Shown: piece by piece, positions 1-9,446 of the stretch
Layout of the letters: each line of letters starts with the position of its first letter
Numbering within the stretch: the first letter of the stretch is position 1
From: Limnothrix sp. CACIAM 69d
Lineage (GTDB): Bacteria > Cyanobacteriota > Cyanobacteriia > CACIAM-69d
Assembly (NCBI GenBank): GCA_001913845.2
Contig: MKGP02000095.1
Span: 49,490-113,489, forward strand
Direction: 5' to 3'
DNA length: 64,000 nt
Program-made: the position numbers and the translations under genes
Notes under the pieces: model-generated
Told to the model about the DNA's origin: nothing
The model's input: only the letters and a program-made list of their open reading frames with translations
Databases searched by the model: none

Positions 1-405
1 CGCAATGCGGGCGGCCGGGCGAGTGATGACGCAATTCGATCGCTCGTCATTTCCTACAAACTGCTCGGGACGCGCGAGTGGTTTGTGATTCACCACACGA
101 ACTGCGGCATGGAAACCTTCACCGGCCAAACGATCGCGGGCTTGTTGGCCAGCAGCCTGAAAACCGCCACCATTGACGAAACTGGCTGGCACGATTCCGG
201 CGATGGGCCCGGTTCCAAGGCTGGCGAGTTTATTGCTTGGCTGATGATCGATGAGTTGGCCCAGAGCGTGACCGATGACGTGACCCGGATTCGATCGCAC
301 CCCCTGGTTCCCGCCGATATTCCGATCTACGGCTATATCTACGACGTAAAAACCGGGCGACTGATCGAAGTGCCGGAAGCCACTGCGATCGGCCGTGCGG
401 CCTAG
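1..405 (+). CDS. Beta-class carbonic anhydrase, C-terminal part (5' truncated by window edge)
   Basis: Interconverts CO2 and bicarbonate, probably in the cytoplasm. The reading frame is open from the first base and starts with the family signature RNAGGR; the zinc-site segment VIHHTNCGM follows, supplying the histidine and second cysteine ligand of beta-class enzymes of the HHTxCG type. The C-terminal segment [16 protein letters not shown] is typical of the family. The N-terminal zinc-binding cysteine and Asp/Arg pair lie outside the window. Because this is the shorter HHTxCG type, it need not be the carboxysomal CcaA enzyme. No operon partner is visible. Confidence 0.85.
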   Translation, partial: RNAGGRASDDAIRSLVISYKLLGTREWFVIHHTNCGMETFTGQTIAGLLASSLKTATIDETGWHDSGDGPGSKAGEFIAWLMIDELAQSVTDDVTRIRSHPLVPADIPIYGYIYDVKTGRLIEVPEATAIGRAA

Positions 406-504
406 ATCCAGTATCCGTGGCGGTTTCTGGGACTTAGCCCACTCCTAGGGTCTGTCATCAAATCGCCGAAACCCTGATGATGTCGTTCTCCCAACCGATC
501 GGCC

Positions 505-610
505 GTAGGGGCGAGGTCTCCTCGCCCAGCCCCCACGATCCGTGATGTTCCTAGACTTGGACGGGTGGGTCGCGATCGCTCGGGTCAGGGTTGGGAGACC
601 CAACCCCTAC
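505..610. repeat. Terminal-inverted-repeat element between carbonic anhydrase and metX
   Basis: The element begins GTAGGGG and ends CCCCTAC. Near each end is a strong hairpin: GGCGAGG/CCTCGCC on the left and GGGTTGGG/CCCAACCC on the right. There is no open frame inside. The organisation is that of a small non-autonomous element (MITE-like) or a structured intergenic repeat; the flanks show no clear target duplication. Its right end lies about 75 bases before the metX start, so it could affect metX expression. Confidence 0.5.
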
Positions 611-686
611 AGCGATGGAATCGATGACACGCCCTAGGCCAAGCCGCCCGGCCCCTGACTTTTGTTCACTCCGTGCTGAAAGTTCT

Positions 687-1778
687 ATGCAGTGGCAACA
701 GTTTGTTTCGCCAGCAACCCAGGTTTACGAGTTGCCCGCCCCCCTGGAATTGGAATCGGGTGAGGCGTTGGTGGGGGCCCAAGTGGCCTATCGCACCTGG
801 GGGCAACTCAATGACCAGCGGAATAATGCTGTGTTGGTTTGCCATGCGCTGACGGGCTGGGCCGATGCGGATTTGTGGTGGGAACCGCTGCTGGGCCCCG
901 GACGGGCCCTCGACCCCGATCGAGACTTCATCATTTGCAGCAACATTCTGGGCAGTTGCTATGGCACGACCGGGCCCACTTCAACAAATCCGGTGACCGG
1001 AGCGCCCTACGGGCCCAACTTCCCGGCCATTTCCGTGCGGGACATGGTGAAGTTGCAGGCGATTTTGCTGGATGCGCTGGGGGTAGGAACTCTCGCTCTG
1101 GTGATTGGCGGATCGCTGGGTGGAATGCAGGTGCTGGAATGGGCGGTAACTTATCCTGAGCGGGTGCGGGCGATCGCCCCCATGGCCTGTTCCGGGCGAC
1201 ATTCCGCCTGGTGCATTGGCCTCGGTGAAGCCCAGCGCCAAGCGATTTACGCCGATCCGGATTGGTGCGAGGGGTTCTATCCGCCCGATCGCTCGCCGGC
1301 CCGGGGGCTGGCCGTGGCCCGGATGATGGCCATGAGTACTTATCGATCGTGGACGAGCTTTGAAACCCGCTTTGGTCGGCAAGTGCAGCCTGATGGTGAT
1401 CAAAACCACAGCGATGCGACTTTGGATGCTAACTTTGCGATCGTCAACTATTTGCGCCACCACGGCCAAAAACTAGTTGAGCGCTTTGATGCCAATACTT
1501 ACGTTGCCTTGACCCAAGCGATGGATCGGCATGATGTGGGGCGCGGGCGATCGGGCGGCTATCCGGAAGCGCTGCGTAGTATTCAGCAACCGGCGCTGGT
1601 GGTGGGGATCGATTCCGATATTCTTTATCCGCCCCACGAGCAGCAGGAAATTGCCGCCTTGATGTCCCATGCCCATTTGGAATGGTTGAGTTCTAGCCAC
1701 GGCCATGATGCATTTTTAATCAATACCCAAAGGCTGAATCGTCTTGTGCTGGAATTTCGCGATCGCTTTGGGATTTAG
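687..1778 (+). CDS. metX: Homoserine O-acetyltransferase family protein (MetX)
   Basis: Acylates the hydroxyl of L-homoserine using acetyl-CoA (some family members use succinyl-CoA), the first committed step of methionine synthesis by the direct sulfhydrylation route; cytoplasmic. The 363-residue protein has the alpha/beta-hydrolase fold: oxyanion-side segment NILGSCYGTTGP, nucleophile elbow GGSLGGMQ with Ser143, an acid residue in GIDSDILYPP and the catalytic histidine in SSHGHDAFL near the end. The ATG giving MQWQQF was chosen because it gives the usual family length; a TTG 96 bases upstream is in frame but would start inside the repeat element. The gene stands alone. The transsulfuration-type enzyme at 34 kb could act later in sulfur amino-acid synthesis, but there is no linkage. 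Confidence 0.88.
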   Translation: MQWQQFVSPATQVYELPAPLELESGEALVGAQVAYRTWGQLNDQRNNAVLVCHALTGWADADLWWEPLLGPGRALDPDRDFIICSNILGSCYGTTGPTSTNPVTGAPYGPNFPAISVRDMVKLQAILLDALGVGTLALVIGGSLGGMQVLEWAVTYPERVRAIAPMACSGRHSAWCIGLGEAQRQAIYADPDWCEGFYPPDRSPARGLAVARMMAMSTYRSWTSFETRFGRQVQPDGDQNHSDATLDANFAIVNYLRHHGQKLVERFDANTYVALTQAMDRHDVGRGRSGGYPEALRSIQQPALVVGIDSDILYPPHEQQEIAALMSHAHLEWLSSSHGHDAFLINTQRLNRLVLEFRDRFGI

Positions 1779-2108
1779 TTTCAGTGAGGAGGATGTTTGA
1801 AAAGTATCTGAAGCCCTAGTCAAGCTCCAATGGTCTTGGGCGGCAAGGGGCTTAGGGTGTGTCGTCAAATCGCATGAAACCCTGATTCCACTGTTGGCAG
1901 ATCGTGGGGAGCAAGGGGCTTAAGCCCCTTGTCTGCACTGAATGCCGGGGCAAATGGTGCATCAATTTTGGCTTTTTAGACATGCTCGAAGCTGAGCCTA
2001 GTGGCTGGAACTGAGAACGATTTTAGCTGCGTTGGTTGATGCTCCTAATAATTAGAAATTAGGGATTAAGTTTAGGGTCGCGGTGAGCATCGAGCCTCTG
2101 CTTAAAGA
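1779..2108. other. Intergenic region with dispersed repeat
   Basis: No gene is supported here. The stretch holds one copy of the 20-bp palindromic repeat, preceded by the phrase GAAACCCTGATTCCA, which also precedes a copy near 29.4 kb. The rest is featureless. Confidence 0.5.
1912..1931. repeat. 20-bp palindromic repeat, copy 1
   Basis: Perfect palindrome CAAGGGGCTTAAGCCCCTTG followed by TCT. It lies in the gap between metX and the minus-strand coiled-coil gene, so it is 3' of both. It is the reference copy for the family listed below. It could work as a bidirectional terminator hairpin or be a REP-like element. Confidence 0.7.
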
Positions 2109-3263
2109 TCAGCTAGCCCAGCCGTAGCTGCGGAGATGTTTGCCACAGTAGCCGATCGCAACTTTTTCGGTTTCAAAGTCCAGCTCAAAATAAATTTGTA
2201 AGTTGTGGACTGCGTTGTTTTTGCCCAAGGTGAGATGTTTAAACATCCGCTGTTTGCGGCCCCCATGGCGAAAGTCCCGATCGCTCCCATATCGGGAACC
2301 CGTGACTTGGTGCTCCGTGGGCTTGAAGTCCAAACCATAGGCGCGGAAACCCTCCCGCCAGCCGCCCATCGATCGCCCTTCCCGTTTAGCCAGCAGGGAA
2401 GCGCGGCCAATTTCCGCGATCGCCCGTAAAGCTTGATAAACCTCGCTGGGGCGACCAAATTGGGACTCGGCCGCCGCCGATCGGGCCGAATCCCAAATTT
2501 CCAACACATCACCAAACTGTTGTTCCGCCGTTTCCACCGCCGCCAACACCGTTTCAAAGGCCCCCGCAATGGCCAACTCGCTCGTTTCCGAGTCGCTCTC
2601 TTCCGCTTCGGTCGGTTTGGGTTGATATTGCAGCAGGCTGGCCAAGTTGCTTTGGCTTGTGTTTAGCTCCGCTTCCAATTCCGCCACGTAATCCCGTAAA
2701 TGGGATAGCTCCCCTTGCAGGGCTGATTGCTCATCCCAGGTTTGTTCCACATCGGTGCGAATGGCTTCCAGGTCGGCCCGCTCCTTTTGCAGCAGCCGAT
2801 CGCGCTCTTGGAGTTGGGTTTTCAGCGCCTCGATCGTCCGTTGGTGGTTGGTGGCCTGCTCTTCCAGGGTTTCCAGTTGCAGTTGTAGCGATCGCTGGCT
2901 GGTTTCCAGGGTTTGGCGTTCGTGGCTTTCGTGATCCAAGTCTCGCTGCAACCGCTCCAACCGTTGTTGATAGCGCCAGCGATCGAGCACTCGCATGGAC
3001 ACCACCCCGATCGTCAGTCCCCCCAAGGCTTGGGCCGCATTTTGCCACAGGGCCCCTTGGCCCCAGGCGGAGTCTGTCACCTCCACGCTGGCCAGCCCCA
3101 GGGTGGATCCGTGGCTAACCACACTCCCCACGCCCACCACCGTGCAAAATGCCACCACGCTCAACCCCAAGAGCGCCAATAACCGCATTCGATCGCCTGT
3201 TTCCATACCCGAATTAAGACCGCCGACCTGTGTGAGAAGCTTCCTCGATTGTAGACGCGCCAT
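2109..3263 (-). CDS. Membrane-anchored coiled-coil protein, conserved cyanobacterial hypothetical
   Basis: Function not recognised. Two hydrophobic segments lie near the N-terminus (about residues 26-50 and 72-88), then a long Glu/Gln/Arg-rich coiled coil (about 95-215), a linker, and a compact C-terminal domain with KHLTLGKNNAVHNLQIYFELD and IGYCGKHL, which I associate with uncharacterised cyanobacterial proteins. The architecture suggests a membrane-tethered scaffold with a cytoplasmic head. The start is uncertain: the listed ATG has an AGGAG about 14 bases upstream; internal ATGs at residues 20 and 26 would begin just before the first membrane segment. Confidence 0.7.
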   Translation of the reverse strand: MARLQSRKLLTQVGGLNSGMETGDRMRLLALLGLSVVAFCTVVGVGSVVSHGSTLGLASVEVTDSAWGQGALWQNAAQALGGLTIGVVSMRVLDRWRYQQRLERLQRDLDHESHERQTLETSQRSLQLQLETLEEQATNHQRTIEALKTQLQERDRLLQKERADLEAIRTDVEQTWDEQSALQGELSHLRDYVAELEAELNTSQSNLASLLQYQPKPTEAEESDSETSELAIAGAFETVLAAVETAEQQFGDVLEIWDSARSAAAESQFGRPSEVYQALRAIAEIGRASLLAKREGRSMGGWREGFRAYGLDFKPTEHQVTGSRYGSDRDFRHGGRKQRMFKHLTLGKNNAVHNLQIYFELDFETEKVAIGYCGKHLRSYGWAS

Positions 3264-3629
3264 TTCGGATTGTGTGGCTCCTACCCGTCATGATTTCCAA
3301 AGCGAGGGATTATCAATCCCTATTATTTTGAGAGTTTAAACCAATGTTAAAAATTGATTTTGAAAGCAATGGCTTAAATCGAAAGTCCTAAGCCTGATTT
3401 AGCCTTAATTTGATCGTACCTATATTTGGGCCTAGTTCTAGGTGAATTGTGACTGAACCGTGATCAAAAAATGGGAGAACCCGATCAGGACTCTCCCGAC
3501 TTTGCATTCATTCATCCTTCTAGACCAGCAATTGCACTGAAGCTGAAGTCCAACGTTGCAGCTCAAAATCAGAGTCTAAGGCCACCACCAAAACCACAGT
3601 GCAATGCTTTCAAGCATGGGTCACTGGCC
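3264..3629. other. Intergenic region, nothing recognised
   Basis: Between the 5' end of the coiled-coil gene and the 3' end of the Hsp20 gene. It is AT-richer than its neighbours, as expected for a promoter region of the minus-strand coiled-coil gene. No RNA gene or repeat was seen. Confidence 0.4.
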
Positions 3630-4070
3630 CTAGCCGATCGACAGCTTCACAACCTTGTTCTTTTCTTCTTCCACCTTGGGCAACCGCAGTTCCAAAATGC
3701 CATTTTGATAGTTGGCAGTGGCTTGGTCATTTTGCACGCGGGTAGGCAACGAGATCACTCGCTGGAATTTGCCGTAACGAAATTCGGTGCGGAAAGTGCT
3801 GCCTTCTGGGACGGTTTGCTCGGAGCGTCGCTCACCAGCGATCGAAACCGACTCCGCCGTCACTTCCACATCAACGGTTTTCGGATCAATGCCCGGTAGT
3901 TCCAGACGCAACAGGAGCGCATCAGCGGTTTCTTCCAATTCCGCAGCCGGTGCGTGGTGCAATTCCGGATCGATCGCCAAAGGAGTCATCAGTGCGCCAT
4001 CCAAGAGTCGATCAAAACGACGACGGAGCGACTCAATTTCTCGATAGGGTTCCCAACGAATCAAGGTCAT
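3630..4070 (-). CDS. Hsp20/alpha-crystallin family small heat shock protein
   Basis: ATP-independent holdase that binds unfolding proteins, and in cyanobacteria also membranes, under heat or light stress. The 146-residue protein has a short N-terminal arm (MTLIRWEPYREIESL...), the alpha-crystallin domain starting near residue 45 (LRLELPGIDPKTVDVEV) and the C-terminal beta-strand NGILELRLPK of the conserved A-x-x-x-n-G-v-L motif. A start 27 codons upstream is possible, but this ATG has a good Shine-Dalgarno sequence (GAGGTGG, 6 bases upstream) and matches homolog N-termini. The gene is monocistronic, with an inverted repeat in its upstream region. Confidence 0.9.
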   Translation of the reverse strand: MTLIRWEPYREIESLRRRFDRLLDGALMTPLAIDPELHHAPAAELEETADALLLRLELPGIDPKTVDVEVTAESVSIAGERRSEQTVPEGSTFRTEFRYGKFQRVISLPTRVQNDQATANYQNGILELRLPKVEEEKNKVVKLSIG

Positions 4071-4121
4071 TTTAGCCACCTCGTGAACTCCTGAAATCAA
4101 CAATTTGGGAGAAGGGCTTGT

Positions 4122-4138
4122 TTGAGGATTAACCTCAA
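4122..4138. promoter_or_regulatory. Inverted repeat upstream of the Hsp20 gene
   Basis: TTGAGG-attaa-CCTCAA, about 50 bases before the Hsp20 start codon. It could be an operator or a hairpin in the leader mRNA. It does not match the CIRCE element. No experimental parallel is known to me. Confidence 0.3.
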
Positions 4139-4543
4139 GAATCGAGTTCAATCTTGCTCGAATTTTTGCAATTTTGTGTGGAGTGTTTTGCTCTGCACAA
4201 TTTCAAGATAACTCGCTCAAACAGAAGCTTGATTCGGTTTGCACGACCCATTCAAGGGCAGTTCCCACACCTGAATGCTTAGAAGTCAATTGCTGAAGTG
4301 TAATGCCGAAAGTCAAGGTGCTTGATGGCTTTTACTTCTGGCTGTTGAGGATCTATGGAGAGAATGAAAATTCTGGAGCGGCGCAGTCAAATCTCAATAA
4401 AATTAAGAATGTTGCAAGGATAAAAACCGTACTTGGGAGGGGCTGAAAGCCGATGGTTTGTTTGATGGGGGTCGGACATTCAACAGGGGCCGAACCGGGT
4501 GCTTAACTGGGAACTAGGAGTGATTGTTGGGAGGGATGGCTAG
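4139..4543. other. Intergenic region upstream of hsp20
   Basis: Holds the presumed hsp20 promoter. No gene, RNA or repeat is supported. Confidence 0.4.
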
Positions 4544-4804
4544 ATGGGTTTTGGGCTGGCTTCTGTGATCAATAGCTGGGCTGGCTGTTCGATCGCGCCT
4601 GTCCTGTTGGCGCTTCCAACCACGGACAGCGATTGGCGGTGGCTGGCGGGTGGGATGGGGCTGTTGGTGTTGTATTTGCTGGCTTCGGCGGCAACGGAAA
4701 TGGGAACCCGCCGCCCGATCGGGGGGCGATCGCCCAAGCACCCATCAAGGGACAATTCCCCATCAGCGGGCGATCGAGAATCCTCTGTGCCTCCCCAGCC
4801 TTAG
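4544..4804 (+). CDS. Possible small single-pass membrane protein
   Basis: An 86-codon frame with a GGGAGG sequence 9 bases before the ATG. The product has one clear hydrophobic helix (WLAGGMGLLVLYLLASAA, about residues 33-50) followed by a basic, proline- and serine-rich tail. I do not recognise the family. GC-rich DNA produces many spurious frames, and the tail reads like translated intergenic sequence, so this may not be a gene. Confidence 0.3.
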   Translation: MGFGLASVINSWAGCSIAPVLLALPTTDSDWRWLAGGMGLLVLYLLASAATEMGTRRPIGGRSPKHPSRDNSPSAGDRESSVPPQP

Positions 4805-4866
4805 GAAAACCTTTTAAGATCGAGCAGTTGCGGCCCAGGGATCACACCCCCAAATCGGAACCGATC

Positions 4867-4911
4867 GCATTGAAATTGCATTGAAATTGCATTGCGCCTT
4901 GCATTGAGATT
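4867..4911. repeat. 11-base tandem repeat (about 4 copies) before msrA
   Basis: Two perfect GCATTGAAATT units followed by two degenerate ones (GCATTGCGCCTT, GCATTGAGATT). It ends about 25 bases upstream of the msrA start, inside its likely leader. Confidence 0.6.
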
Positions 4912-4935
4912 GATCGAACCCCGATCAAATTGCCC

Positions 4936-5610
4936 ATGAATGTTCAGGAACTCCTCGCCATGTTTTTTGGTTTAAAGCAAAAGTCCACGATGCCCACCGC
5001 CAAAGAAGCGTTACCGGGACGATCGACCAAAATGCCCATCAAGAATCAGCATTTTGTGAATGGCAACCCGATCGAGGGGCCCTTCCCGGCCGGTTTGGAA
5101 ACGGCCCTGTTCGGGTTGGGTTGTTTTTGGGGAGCCGAGCGCAAGTTTTGGCAAACCCCCGGCGTATTTTCCACGGCCGTGGGCTATGCGGCCGGGCACA
5201 CGCCCAACCCCACTTACCACGAAGTTTGCACGGGCCTGACGGGCCACAATGAAGTGGTGCTGGTGGTTTATGACCCACAACAGGTGAGCTACGAGCAACT
5301 GTTGAAGGTCTTTTGGGAAAGCCACAACCCTACCCAAGGGATGCGCCAAGGCAACGATGTGGGAACCCAATATCGATCGGGCATCTATACCTACAACGCA
5401 GCCCAAAAGGCGGCAGCGATCGCCTCAAAAGAACAGTACCAAGGGGCCCTGACCCAAGCGGGCCATGGAGATATCACCACGGAAATTCTGGATGCGCCGG
5501 AGTTTTACTACGCGGAAGACTATCACCAGCAATATTTAGCTAAAAATCCCGGCGGCTATTGTGGCCTGGGCGGCACGGGGGTGAGCTGTCCCGTGGGCTT
5601 GGCGGTTTAG
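4936..5610 (+). CDS. msrA: Peptide methionine (S)-S-oxide reductase MsrA
   Basis: Reduces methionine-S-sulfoxide in proteins and free methionine, with electrons usually from thioredoxin. The catalytic motif GCFWGAE places the nucleophilic cysteine at residue 63. Family segments [42 protein letters not shown] and EDYHQQYL follow. A C-terminal [12 protein letters not shown] gives two more cysteines suited to recycling the active-site disulfide. The N-terminal extension of about 50 residues before the core resembles the longer cyanobacterial/plant form. Start ATG preferred over a TTG two codons earlier. The gene is monocistronic. Confidence 0.93.
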   Translation: MNVQELLAMFFGLKQKSTMPTAKEALPGRSTKMPIKNQHFVNGNPIEGPFPAGLETALFGLGCFWGAERKFWQTPGVFSTAVGYAAGHTPNPTYHEVCTGLTGHNEVVLVVYDPQQVSYEQLLKVFWESHNPTQGMRQGNDVGTQYRSGIYTYNAAQKAAAIASKEQYQGALTQAGHGDITTEILDAPEFYYAEDYHQQYLAKNPGGYCGLGGTGVSCPVGLAV

Positions 5611-5710
5611 GGTTCGTTGCTGTGTCTGTTTCGGCCGTTGGTTGTCTTGGGGTTGCCCTGGGGGCCCGACGGCCGATCGTTCCTTTGTTGGCCCCGGTGG
5701 GCCCCTTGCC

Positions 5711-6292
5711 ATGAGCGCGATCGCGATCGATCTTCAGCCGGACTTGGCCTTGGACGATGCCACCTTTGCCCGCATCGGTCGCCAAAATCCCCACTGCAAA
5801 TTTGAACGAACCGCCGCAGGAGAATTAGTGATCGTGGCCCTCACGGGAGGCAGAACGGGACAGCGCAACTCACGCCTCACGGCGCGGTTGGCGTTGTGGA
5901 ATGAAGAGACAGGCTTGGGCGAGGTATTTGACGCTTCCACGGGGTTTAAACTGCCGAACGGAGCCATTCGATCGCCCGATGTTGCTTGGGGTAGTCGTGA
6001 TCGCTGGTTGGCCCTCAGCACCAAGGAACAGGATAGCTATCCGCCCCTTTGCCCTGATTTTGTGGTGGAGCTGAAGTCGCCCAGTGATGACTTGGGCCAA
6101 GTGCAAGCGAAGATGCAGGAATATCTCAACAATGGACTGCGTTTGGGGTGGTTGCTGGATCCGGCGGAGGCGATCGCCCAGATCTACCGGCCCGATCGCC
6201 CGGTAGAAACCCTTAAATCTCCCCCCACCCTGAGCGGTGACAGTTGCCTACCGGGGTTTTCCCTCTCTTTGGCGGGCATTTTGGATTCCTAG
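5711..6292 (+). CDS. Uma2 family (DUF820) putative restriction-endonuclease-like protein
   Basis: A 193-residue member of the large cyanobacterial Uma2 family, which has a PD-(D/E)XK nuclease fold and unknown cellular role. Seen in the sequence: TGxRTGQRNSRLTARLALWNE in the N-terminal half, SPDVAWGSRDRW (metal-site Asp), PDFVVELKSPSDD (E-x-K catalytic pair), MQEYLNNGLRLGWLLDP, and a terminal segment with PEGFSLSL-like ending (LPGFSLSL). The family is usually present in many copies per genome. The ATG was chosen because an in-frame start further upstream adds unrelated Gly/Pro-rich residues. Confidence 0.85.
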   Translation: MSAIAIDLQPDLALDDATFARIGRQNPHCKFERTAAGELVIVALTGGRTGQRNSRLTARLALWNEETGLGEVFDASTGFKLPNGAIRSPDVAWGSRDRWLALSTKEQDSYPPLCPDFVVELKSPSDDLGQVQAKMQEYLNNGLRLGWLLDPAEAIAQIYRPDRPVETLKSPPTLSGDSCLPGFSLSLAGILDS

Positions 6293-6303
6293 ATTTTGGA
6301 CTC

Positions 6304-9300
6304 CTAGGAGGTTGATGGGGGAGCGGCTTGGGGGGCTGGCGATCGTTGGCCAAACATGGCCGTGATTGCCGCGTTGAGGGTGGGTTGCATCACAATTCGA
6401 TCGCCATAGGCCAACACCAGCCGAATCAGGGTCGGCAGACCGCCCGCATCGGCCGCGAGATACAGCGGCTCCACATAGAGAATGGAGCGCCCGATCGGGA
6501 TGGCGACCAAGTTCCCTTGAATCACCTTGGAACCCTGCCGATTCCAAAGGCTAATTTGACGTGCAATGTCCGGATCTTGATTAATGCGGGCTTCTAACTG
6601 TTCAATCCCAAACACCAGCCGATCCTTGGGGAACTGATAGAGCAAGAGTCGGCCGTAGCGATCGCCATCGGAGCGGGCCGCCAGCCAGCCAATTAGGTTG
6701 CTGCGCTTGGCGGGGCTGAAGGGCAACAATTGCACAAACTCCGGTTGGCGGGTGCCAGGCAGTTGCATCAGAGCAAAGTAGGGCTGAATCGGTTGGGGTT
6801 GGTTGCCGTAAATTTCGTTGGGAATTTGCCACAGATCCTCCCGGTTATAGAACTCCTGGGGATCGCTCATGTGATAGGTCAGCAGCTTTTCCGACTGCAC
6901 GGCAAACAGATCGATCGGGTAGCGGAAGTGCGATCGAATGGCGGGCGGGCATTGGTCGATCGGGCGAAAGAGTTCCGGGAACACCGCTTGCCAACTGCGA
7001 ATCAGCGGATCATCCCCATCGGCCACATAAAACCGCACCGTGCCGTTATAGGCATCAATCACCGTTTTCACGGAATTACGAATGTAATTAAAACCGGCGC
7101 GGCTGGGTTCGGAATAGGGATAACGGCGACTGGTGGTGTAGCCATCCACAATCCAAAACAGGTGGCTGCGGCGATCGAACCCATCGGGATCCGCTGTTGA
7201 TTGCAGGTTCACGGCCACGGCGTAGGGATCGTGATCGAACTGCAAGAAGGGGGCGATCGTCCGTATCCGCTCCCCCACATTCCGCCGCCAAAGCAAGCGC
7301 GTGTCAGGCGTGAGGTTATCGGTCAGCAATAATTGCCAATCGCGCAGATAGGCCGCCAACAGCCACCGTTTCCACCAATGGTCGCCAATTAACAGGCCCC
7401 CTTGGCCGTCGTAGTGGTTATAGGCGTTGTCATTGCCTCGGGGATAGTCCAACTCTTGGGCAGCGGTGGGAGCCAGGATATAGGTATTGGTTAGCTCACC
7501 GAAGTAGACCCGGGGCCGATCGAGGGGAATGCCCTGGCTCACCTGCCCATTGGCGGCCCGCAGGATACCGCCGCCCGCGTCATCAGTGCCGGAACCAATG
7601 TCCCGAACCCAATAGAGCGGCAGGCCACCGGTTCCCACTTGGTTGGCGGGACTAAGGGTGAAGCCATAGCCGTGGGTGTAGACCAAATGGCGGTTCAGCC
7701 AAGTTTGAGCTGGGGCGGACAGGGCGGTGGTGTCCAACTCCCGCATGGAGAGGATGGTGGGATGGAGGGTCGATCGATCTGTGGTGGCCGAGGCTGGATT
7801 GGGGCGATCGGGCAATCGGTACCGATCGAGGTCTGCGTTGGCAAAGCGGTAATAGGAGCGGATTTGCTGGAGCTGTCGATTGGTATCTAGCAGCGGATTC
7901 GTATCCCAAAGGCGCACACTGTCGAGGGTCGGCCCATAGGTTTGCAGATCCGCCGCGCTGAGGGTGGCTTGGGGGTCAAAGGATTCCGCTTGCACCCGAT
8001 CGAGGCCAAACGCCGATCGGGTAAAGGCAATGTTGCGCTCAATGTAGGGTCGTTCCCGTTCCAGCTCGTTGGGTTCCACAATGGCCCCCTGCACCACCTC
8101 GGGCAACAGAAACCCCAAACTGATGCCCCCGATCGCGTAGCACAACAGCCCGATCGCCACCAATCGGGGCGGCAAATCCGGCCGGCGATCGCCCGTGGGT
8201 TGGGCCACCCGCCCATCCAGCCAGCGCCGAGGTTGCAACCCCGTCAAGGCATAGCCCAGCAGCCAAACCCCACTGCCCAAGGACACCAACCCCAAGCCGA
8301 TGTTGGCCGGCAACTGCACCCGAATATCCGCAAAACCGGCCCCATAGGCAGCTCCCCGGGTGGAATTGAGCAAATCAAAACAGGCAACCCCGGCACTGAT
8401 GCCCGCCGCCAACAACACCAACCCCAACAGGCCGCAGCCATGCCGCCATTCCCCCACCGTGAAGCCGGGAAATCGCCCCCGAGCCAAGGATTTTTGACTG
8501 AGTAGGTAATATAGCCCCACCAACAGGGCTGACCAGAGCAACAGCCCGATCGCCCAAAATTCCAACAGTTCCACCAGGGGCAAGCCAAACACAAACCAGC
8601 CCACATCCAACCCAAACACCGGATCCACCTGCTGAAATCGGCTGGGGTGGGTGGCGAGCAGAATCGTCGCCCAATGCTGAGAGCCAATCCAGGCAAAGTT
8701 CAACGCGGCGATCGCCCCCAGGGCCCGCAAGCCCCAACCCGGCGCGATCGCCCCCAGGGCCCAAAGGCATCCCGGCAGCGCCAACCACCACCATTGCCCC
8801 GATCGCAACGGTTCCAACAGTTCCCATAACAGCAGCGGTTGCAAGCGAGGAACCGCCGTGGGCAAGGCTTCTCGCCCCGCTGCCCAGCCAATTTGCCCGT
8901 AATGCACCACCAGCAGGGCCAACCCCAGGGCCAACAATCCCGACACCGCCAACAGCGGCAGCAAATCTAGCCGGCCGCCCACCAGTCGTTCCCCGCGCGG
9001 TTCAATCGCCCGAGGCATCACCCACCAAGGGCGATCGGGATCAGGGCCCAGGGCCACCGACTCCCGGCGGTTGAGCTGTTCCGCCAGCCACAGATTGCCC
9101 CACAGCACGGCCAACGACCCGATCGCCCCCACCCCAAACAGAGCCGCCTGCACCGCCAGCCGCATCCACCAAAGGGAGCCATAGCCCAACTGGTCAAACC
9201 AAAGGCCATCCCCCAGCCAGCGCACCGCCAGCCCGATCGCCAGCACAAAACCCAACCCCCCCAGGGCCCACCGCCAAGGTTGCTGCTTGGCTCGATCGGG

Positions 9301-9354
9301 GGCCGCCATGGGGGGCGTTGAATTGATAGCCAAGGGCGATCGCGTCCGGGTCAT
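6304..9354 (-). CDS. UPF0182 family large membrane protein
   Basis: A 1016-residue protein of the UPF0182 family, whose function is unknown. About the first 420 residues carry several hydrophobic helices with the hallmark WFDQLGYGSLWW near residue 52; the remaining part is a large soluble, presumably extracytoplasmic domain containing the family segments LPEVVQGAIVEPNELERERPYIERNI, WVRDIGSG, YWVRDI, NDNAYNHYDGQGG and VDGYTTSRRYPYS. Length fits the family (about 900-1000 residues). The gene stands alone, with the preceding minus-strand gene about 90 bases upstream. Confidence 0.9.
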   Translation of the reverse strand: MTRTRSPLAINSTPPMAAPDRAKQQPWRWALGGLGFVLAIGLAVRWLGDGLWFDQLGYGSLWWMRLAVQAALFGVGAIGSLAVLWGNLWLAEQLNRRESVALGPDPDRPWWVMPRAIEPRGERLVGGRLDLLPLLAVSGLLALGLALLVVHYGQIGWAAGREALPTAVPRLQPLLLWELLEPLRSGQWWWLALPGCLWALGAIAPGWGLRALGAIAALNFAWIGSQHWATILLATHPSRFQQVDPVFGLDVGWFVFGLPLVELLEFWAIGLLLWSALLVGLYYLLSQKSLARGRFPGFTVGEWRHGCGLLGLVLLAAGISAGVACFDLLNSTRGAAYGAGFADIRVQLPANIGLGLVSLGSGVWLLGYALTGLQPRRWLDGRVAQPTGDRRPDLPPRLVAIGLLCYAIGGISLGFLLPEVVQGAIVEPNELERERPYIERNIAFTRSAFGLDRVQAESFDPQATLSAADLQTYGPTLDSVRLWDTNPLLDTNRQLQQIRSYYRFANADLDRYRLPDRPNPASATTDRSTLHPTILSMRELDTTALSAPAQTWLNRHLVYTHGYGFTLSPANQVGTGGLPLYWVRDIGSGTDDAGGGILRAANGQVSQGIPLDRPRVYFGELTNTYILAPTAAQELDYPRGNDNAYNHYDGQGGLLIGDHWWKRWLLAAYLRDWQLLLTDNLTPDTRLLWRRNVGERIRTIAPFLQFDHDPYAVAVNLQSTADPDGFDRRSHLFWIVDGYTTSRRYPYSEPSRAGFNYIRNSVKTVIDAYNGTVRFYVADGDDPLIRSWQAVFPELFRPIDQCPPAIRSHFRYPIDLFAVQSEKLLTYHMSDPQEFYNREDLWQIPNEIYGNQPQPIQPYFALMQLPGTRQPEFVQLLPFSPAKRSNLIGWLAARSDGDRYGRLLLYQFPKDRLVFGIEQLEARINQDPDIARQISLWNRQGSKVIQGNLVAIPIGRSILYVEPLYLAADAGGLPTLIRLVLAYGDRIVMQPTLNAAITAMFGQRSPAPQAAPPSTS

Positions 9355-9446
9355 GGAAAGTCTCCAGCCTCATTGAACGTTGTCTAGCGGAATGCTGGGA
9401 AAAAAGCAACTGCGCCGCGTCGTCGCTCCCTGGGCAACAGCCATCA

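Noticed and set aside
981..1469. Long minus-strand frame opposite metX
   Set aside because: Shadow of metX. Its product has no domain-like features, while metX carries all catalytic motifs of its family.
4071..4200. CIRCE operator before the Hsp20 gene
   Set aside because: No TTAGCACTC-N9-GAGTGCTAA sequence; only the short TTGAGG/CCTCAA repeat is there.
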